Below, piece by piece: positions 38,967 through 40,987 of a DNA stretch of 40,987 nt. A program made the translations under genes and the position numbers. The DNA lies in contig JAVKLS010000030.1 in assembly GCA_031538565.1 (NCBI GenBank), forward strand, positions 1 to 40,987. Direction: 5' to 3'. The notes beneath the pieces were generated by a model. The model made no database searches. It was not told the origin of the DNA and saw only the letters and a program-made list of their open reading frames with translations. Numbering within the stretch: position 1 is the first letter of the stretch; every line of letters starts with the position of its first letter. Origin of the DNA: JASGCK01 sp031538565 (GTDB lineage Bacteria; Pseudomonadota; Gammaproteobacteria; Burkholderiales; Burkholderiaceae_C).

Positions 38967-40484
38967 CTACTCCAGCGCAGCCGTCAAATCGCCCACCTTG
39001 GCGCGCACACCTGGCAACGGTACAAGATCAAAACGCTTGGTAATGAGCTTCAAAATAGACGATGTGTCGTAAGGCGTAGAGTCGATATACGCCTTTTTCA
39101 CCATCGGGCCAATCAGCAGCGCAGGAACGCGCGAGCCTGGCCCCCAGCGATCACTCCACCCCTCGCCACTAGGTGGCGCAACGTGATCCCAATAGCCACC
39201 GTTTTCATCGTAAGTCACGACGATCAACATCTGCCTCCACTGCGGACTGGCTTTTAGTTTTTGCAAAATGCTGGCTATGTGCGCGTCCCCTCGCATGAGG
39301 GTGGTGTAGCTTGGATGTTGGTTATCCACGCCTGCGGGTTTGTAAAAACTAACCGACGGCAATACCCCGTCGGCAATCGCTTTTAAAAAATCTTCTTCGT
39401 CTTTTAAGTGCGCGGTGCGTGCTGCCGTGCTAGGCGCAAAATTTGCAAAATAATTAAACGGCTGGTGGTGCGGTTGAAAATTGGGCGAGCCAGCTTGTGC
39501 GTTGTAAATCACTTGGCGCTTGCGATCAGGCGCTTGCATACCGTCCGCCAACGCTTGGTTGAACGCCCCGCTGTACCACGCCCAACTGATGTTTTTAGCG
39601 GACAACGCGTCTCCAATCGTGCGTGTGGTTTGCGGCGGAACGGGCAACCCTAGGGAAGCATTGCCTGCGGGGTCTGCCTTGCTTGCATCGCCGCCTGCAA
39701 CAGGTGTAATGCTGCTGGGTTGATACGGCGGTTGACTGGTATTGACCGCGTAACCGTCTGGCGTCACTTGTCCGCCGCCCGCACTAAACACTTTGACCGC
39801 TGCCAGCGCTGCGCTGCCAGACTCGGGGCGCTTGGCAAGTTTGCCATCGGCATCTAAGCGGACACGCATTCGATCGGGCGCATCGGGAAATAAAGGTGCA
39901 CAGGCGCAAACCAAAAATTGGTGATTTAAAAATGAGCCGCCAAACGCGCCCATAAAAAAATGATCCGCTAGCGTGTAATCTTTTGCCCATTGCCACAGAG
40001 CGAATTGGCTGCCGTCGTAGTGCCCCATCGTCCAGCCACCCACATTCGACATGGCGGCAAACAGATTATTTTTCCCACCATTGATTTGTTCTTGGTTGTG
40101 ATAGAACGCATGAATAGGACTTGGCACAAGTTGCGTAGGGGGACGACTGACAGGCGCAGCGTCAATGCGAAAAGGCTTATTGGGCAAACGCGGAAAAGCA
40201 GGATCTGGTTTGCCATCGTGCCCAAACACCAGCAACTCTGGCAGCGGATTGCCGTCGTGATCTAACTGCGTGTACTGCGCGGGCGTGGCGTTTGCAATGC
40301 CATTGGCATTTGGAAACAACCCGTACATATTGTCAAAGCTGTGGTTCTCAGCATAAATGACCACCAAGTTTTGAATCTGCGCCAGCTTGGCGTCTGGCGC
40401 AGATGGCTTTGTTTGCGCGCCCGCGCAGGCAATCCAACCCAGCAAGCCAACTACTGATACGATTTTTTTTGTAACGCAGCGCAT
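38967..40484 (-). CDS. Secreted acid phosphatase/phosphoesterase (AcpA-type, Burkholderia-type)
   Basis: The 505-residue protein has a signal peptide (hydrophobic about 9-22, cleavage near GAQ) and the phosphoesterase fold shared with phospholipase C and AcpA. Motifs include VVIYAENHSFDNMYG (metal and nucleophile region), GHYDGSQFALW, HFFMGAFGGSFLNHQFLV, and the C-terminal VVTYDENGGYWDHVAPP. It should release phosphate from phosphomonoesters or act on phospholipids in the periplasm. The exact substrate is unknown. It lies 97 bases upstream of the transporter operon on the same strand and could be read through into it. Confidence 0.88.
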   Translation of the reverse strand: MRCVTKKIVSVVGLLGWIACAGAQTKPSAPDAKLAQIQNLVVIYAENHSFDNMYGLFPNANGIANATPAQYTQLDHDGNPLPELLVFGHDGKPDPAFPRLPNKPFRIDAAPVSRPPTQLVPSPIHAFYHNQEQINGGKNNLFAAMSNVGGWTMGHYDGSQFALWQWAKDYTLADHFFMGAFGGSFLNHQFLVCACAPLFPDAPDRMRVRLDADGKLAKRPESGSAALAAVKVFSAGGGQVTPDGYAVNTSQPPYQPSSITPVAGGDASKADPAGNASLGLPVPPQTTRTIGDALSAKNISWAWYSGAFNQALADGMQAPDRKRQVIYNAQAGSPNFQPHHQPFNYFANFAPSTAARTAHLKDEEDFLKAIADGVLPSVSFYKPAGVDNQHPSYTTLMRGDAHIASILQKLKASPQWRQMLIVVTYDENGGYWDHVAPPSGEGWSDRWGPGSRVPALLIGPMVKKAYIDSTPYDTSSILKLITKRFDLVPLPGVRAKVGDLTAALE

Positions 40485-40653
40485 TCGTGTATTCCTTTGT
40501 GCATGAGTTGAACGAGGAGAGTTATGTTACTTGACGGCTGCGGTAACAATATCACGATGCACAGTAAAGCGCCGTTTGATTTGATACGTACTGACATTTA
40601 ATATGATTAGTCATTTATTGGCACTTGCAACACATCTTTGATACGCCATTAAA

Positions 40654-40668
40654 GTCCGTTCAACGGAC
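40654..40668. promoter_or_regulatory. 15-bp palindrome upstream of the acid phosphatase
   Basis: GTCCGTT-C-AACGGAC is a perfect inverted repeat around one base. It lies about 170 bases upstream of the phosphatase start. It could be an operator or a small hairpin. No function can be assigned. Confidence 0.3.
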
Positions 40669-40696
40669 ATTTGAATCGAGTTTAAACGCAACGCAA

Positions 40697-40723
40697 AAAC
40701 CGCCCGAAGGCGGTTTCTTTTTT
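40697..40723. terminator. Rho-independent terminator, usable in both directions
   Basis: AAACCGCC (40697-40704) pairs with GGCGGTTT (40709-40716) around a CGAA loop, followed by CTTTTTT on the plus strand and preceded by a run of A (giving U on the minus strand). On the minus strand it follows the truncated gene that stops at 40744. It also separates that gene from the acid phosphatase. Confidence 0.8.
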
Positions 40724-40743
40724 ATGTTGGTATTCCTCCTCTA

Positions 40744-40847
40744 TTAAATACCTGCTGCCTCCATCTCCGCATCATCAGCCAATCTTTCCTTGACATAGTC
40801 AGCCACCGCCGTCAAATCCACCTGCTGATTGGCTATTGCCTGGACCT
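40744..40847 (-). pseudogene. C-terminal tail of a small unknown protein, cut by an IS-like end
   Basis: On the minus strand a frame of about 34 codons enters from the IS-like repeat and stops at 40746-40744. It reads VQAIANQQVDLTAVADYV and then continues with KERLADDAEMEAAGI. This short acidic helical ending resembles the ends of small soluble hypothetical proteins. The rest is absent because the IS-like end begins at 40848. A terminator follows 20 bases downstream, which supports real coding. Family unknown. Confidence 0.5.
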
Positions 40848-40987
40848 TGGACTTACCCCAGTTTCACGGACGGTTAAATGTTTCGAAATTGAAACGGTTT
40901 GAGTGTACTCGCGCGAGGGTTATCCCCCGTGCTGGGCTGTGGTCAACTCGCAGCGCCCCCCTTGGGCGCATGAAGCGAGTTGTCCAT
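40848..40987. mobile_element. IS3-like terminal repeat and interior, partial at window edge
   Basis: The 25 bases at 40848-40872 begin TGGACTTACCCC and end CACGGACG. They match the IS end at 116-140 in 20 of 25 positions, oriented so that the element would lie to the right. The inner 115 bases do not show a clear transposase start or end in either direction, so I cannot say which end this is, or whether it is a relic. A long inverted repeat at 40942-40982 lies inside it. Confidence 0.5.
40942..40982. repeat. Inverted repeat able to form a GC-rich hairpin
   Basis: CAACTCGC is repeated inverted as GCGAGTTG at the far end, with an inner GCGCCC/GGGCGC pair. It lies next to the right edge of the window. 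Its place inside the IS-like segment makes a transposon-related or terminator role possible. Confidence 0.45.

Noticed and set aside
40580..40620. Pho box before the acid phosphatase
   Set aside because: Two TGACAT/AGTCAT-like pieces are present but their spacing and orientation do not fit the 7-4-7 direct-repeat pattern.
1..40987. Composite transposon carrying the whole 40.7 kb
   Set aside because: The two edge repeats are only 80% alike, the right one lacks visible transposase, and the interior contains core housekeeping genes (ftsH, hfq, guaB, glmM). A contig broken at repeats is simpler.

Overview
The window looks like a chromosomal segment of a betaproteobacterium, most likely in the order Burkholderiales. 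The evidence is gene order and gene types: ftsH-folP-glmM; hfq-hflX; a zapB-like gene and zapA followed by a 6S RNA and a TauE/SafE permease; a Burkholderia-type acid phosphatase; and a Liv transporter with a second binding-protein gene. I cannot name a genus. Base composition is moderate (roughly half G+C by eye). Both ends carry IS3-like terminal repeats, so this may be a whole draft contig broken at repeated insertion sequences.

Layout. 1-875: the end of an IS3-family element, then a strip of decayed small genes: a truncated C-terminal fragment, a small membrane protein whose better start is out of frame across a run of seven T, and the first 46 codons of a large secreted exoprotein with an ESPR-like signal. 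This looks like the remains of a filamentous-hemagglutinin/CDI-type locus. 846-1463: an NlpC/P60 hydrolase. 1573-10199: one tightly packed sulfur-oxidation operon, soxR-soxC-soxD-soxY-soxZ-cytochrome c-fccB-type flavoprotein-soxA-soxX-soxB. It should oxidise thiosulfate and sulfide in the periplasm under an ArsR-type repressor. 10196-12263: msrA, maiA, coaX. 12316-21913: an aromatic amino-acid catabolic operon. kynB-kynU-kynA take tryptophan to anthranilate; a crotonase, an acyl-CoA dehydrogenase and a 2-aminobenzoate-CoA-ligase-like enzyme follow; then come hppD, a VOC protein and fahA of the homogentisate branch. 21911-22637: a shrunken IS3-family element whose left end supplies the fahA stop codon. 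22654-25574 (minus strand): guaB, hflX, hfq. 25625-28224: zapB-like gene, zapA, guaC, 6S RNA, TauE/SafE permease. 28259-32497 (minus strand): ftsH, folP, glmM. 32597-38869 (minus strand): a complete branched-chain-amino-acid-type ABC transporter with two tandem binding proteins. 38967-40484: a secreted acid phosphatase. 40485-40987: a terminator, a gene tail cut by an IS-like end, and a hairpin.

How the parts may work together. The sox genes give lithotrophic energy from reduced sulfur, and the TauE/SafE permease may help with sulfite or related anions. The aromatic operon and the Liv transporter fit a cell that imports and burns amino acids. Two items merit most attention. One is the merged Trp/Tyr catabolic operon: it has the anthranilate-CoA ligase but no 2-aminobenzoyl-CoA monooxygenase, and HPPD, MaiA and FahA but no homogentisate dioxygenase. 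The other is a pair of strong dyad operators, upstream of soxR and of kynB. I found no CRISPR array, tRNA or rRNA. I do not see a clearly novel system; the candidates are described as such.
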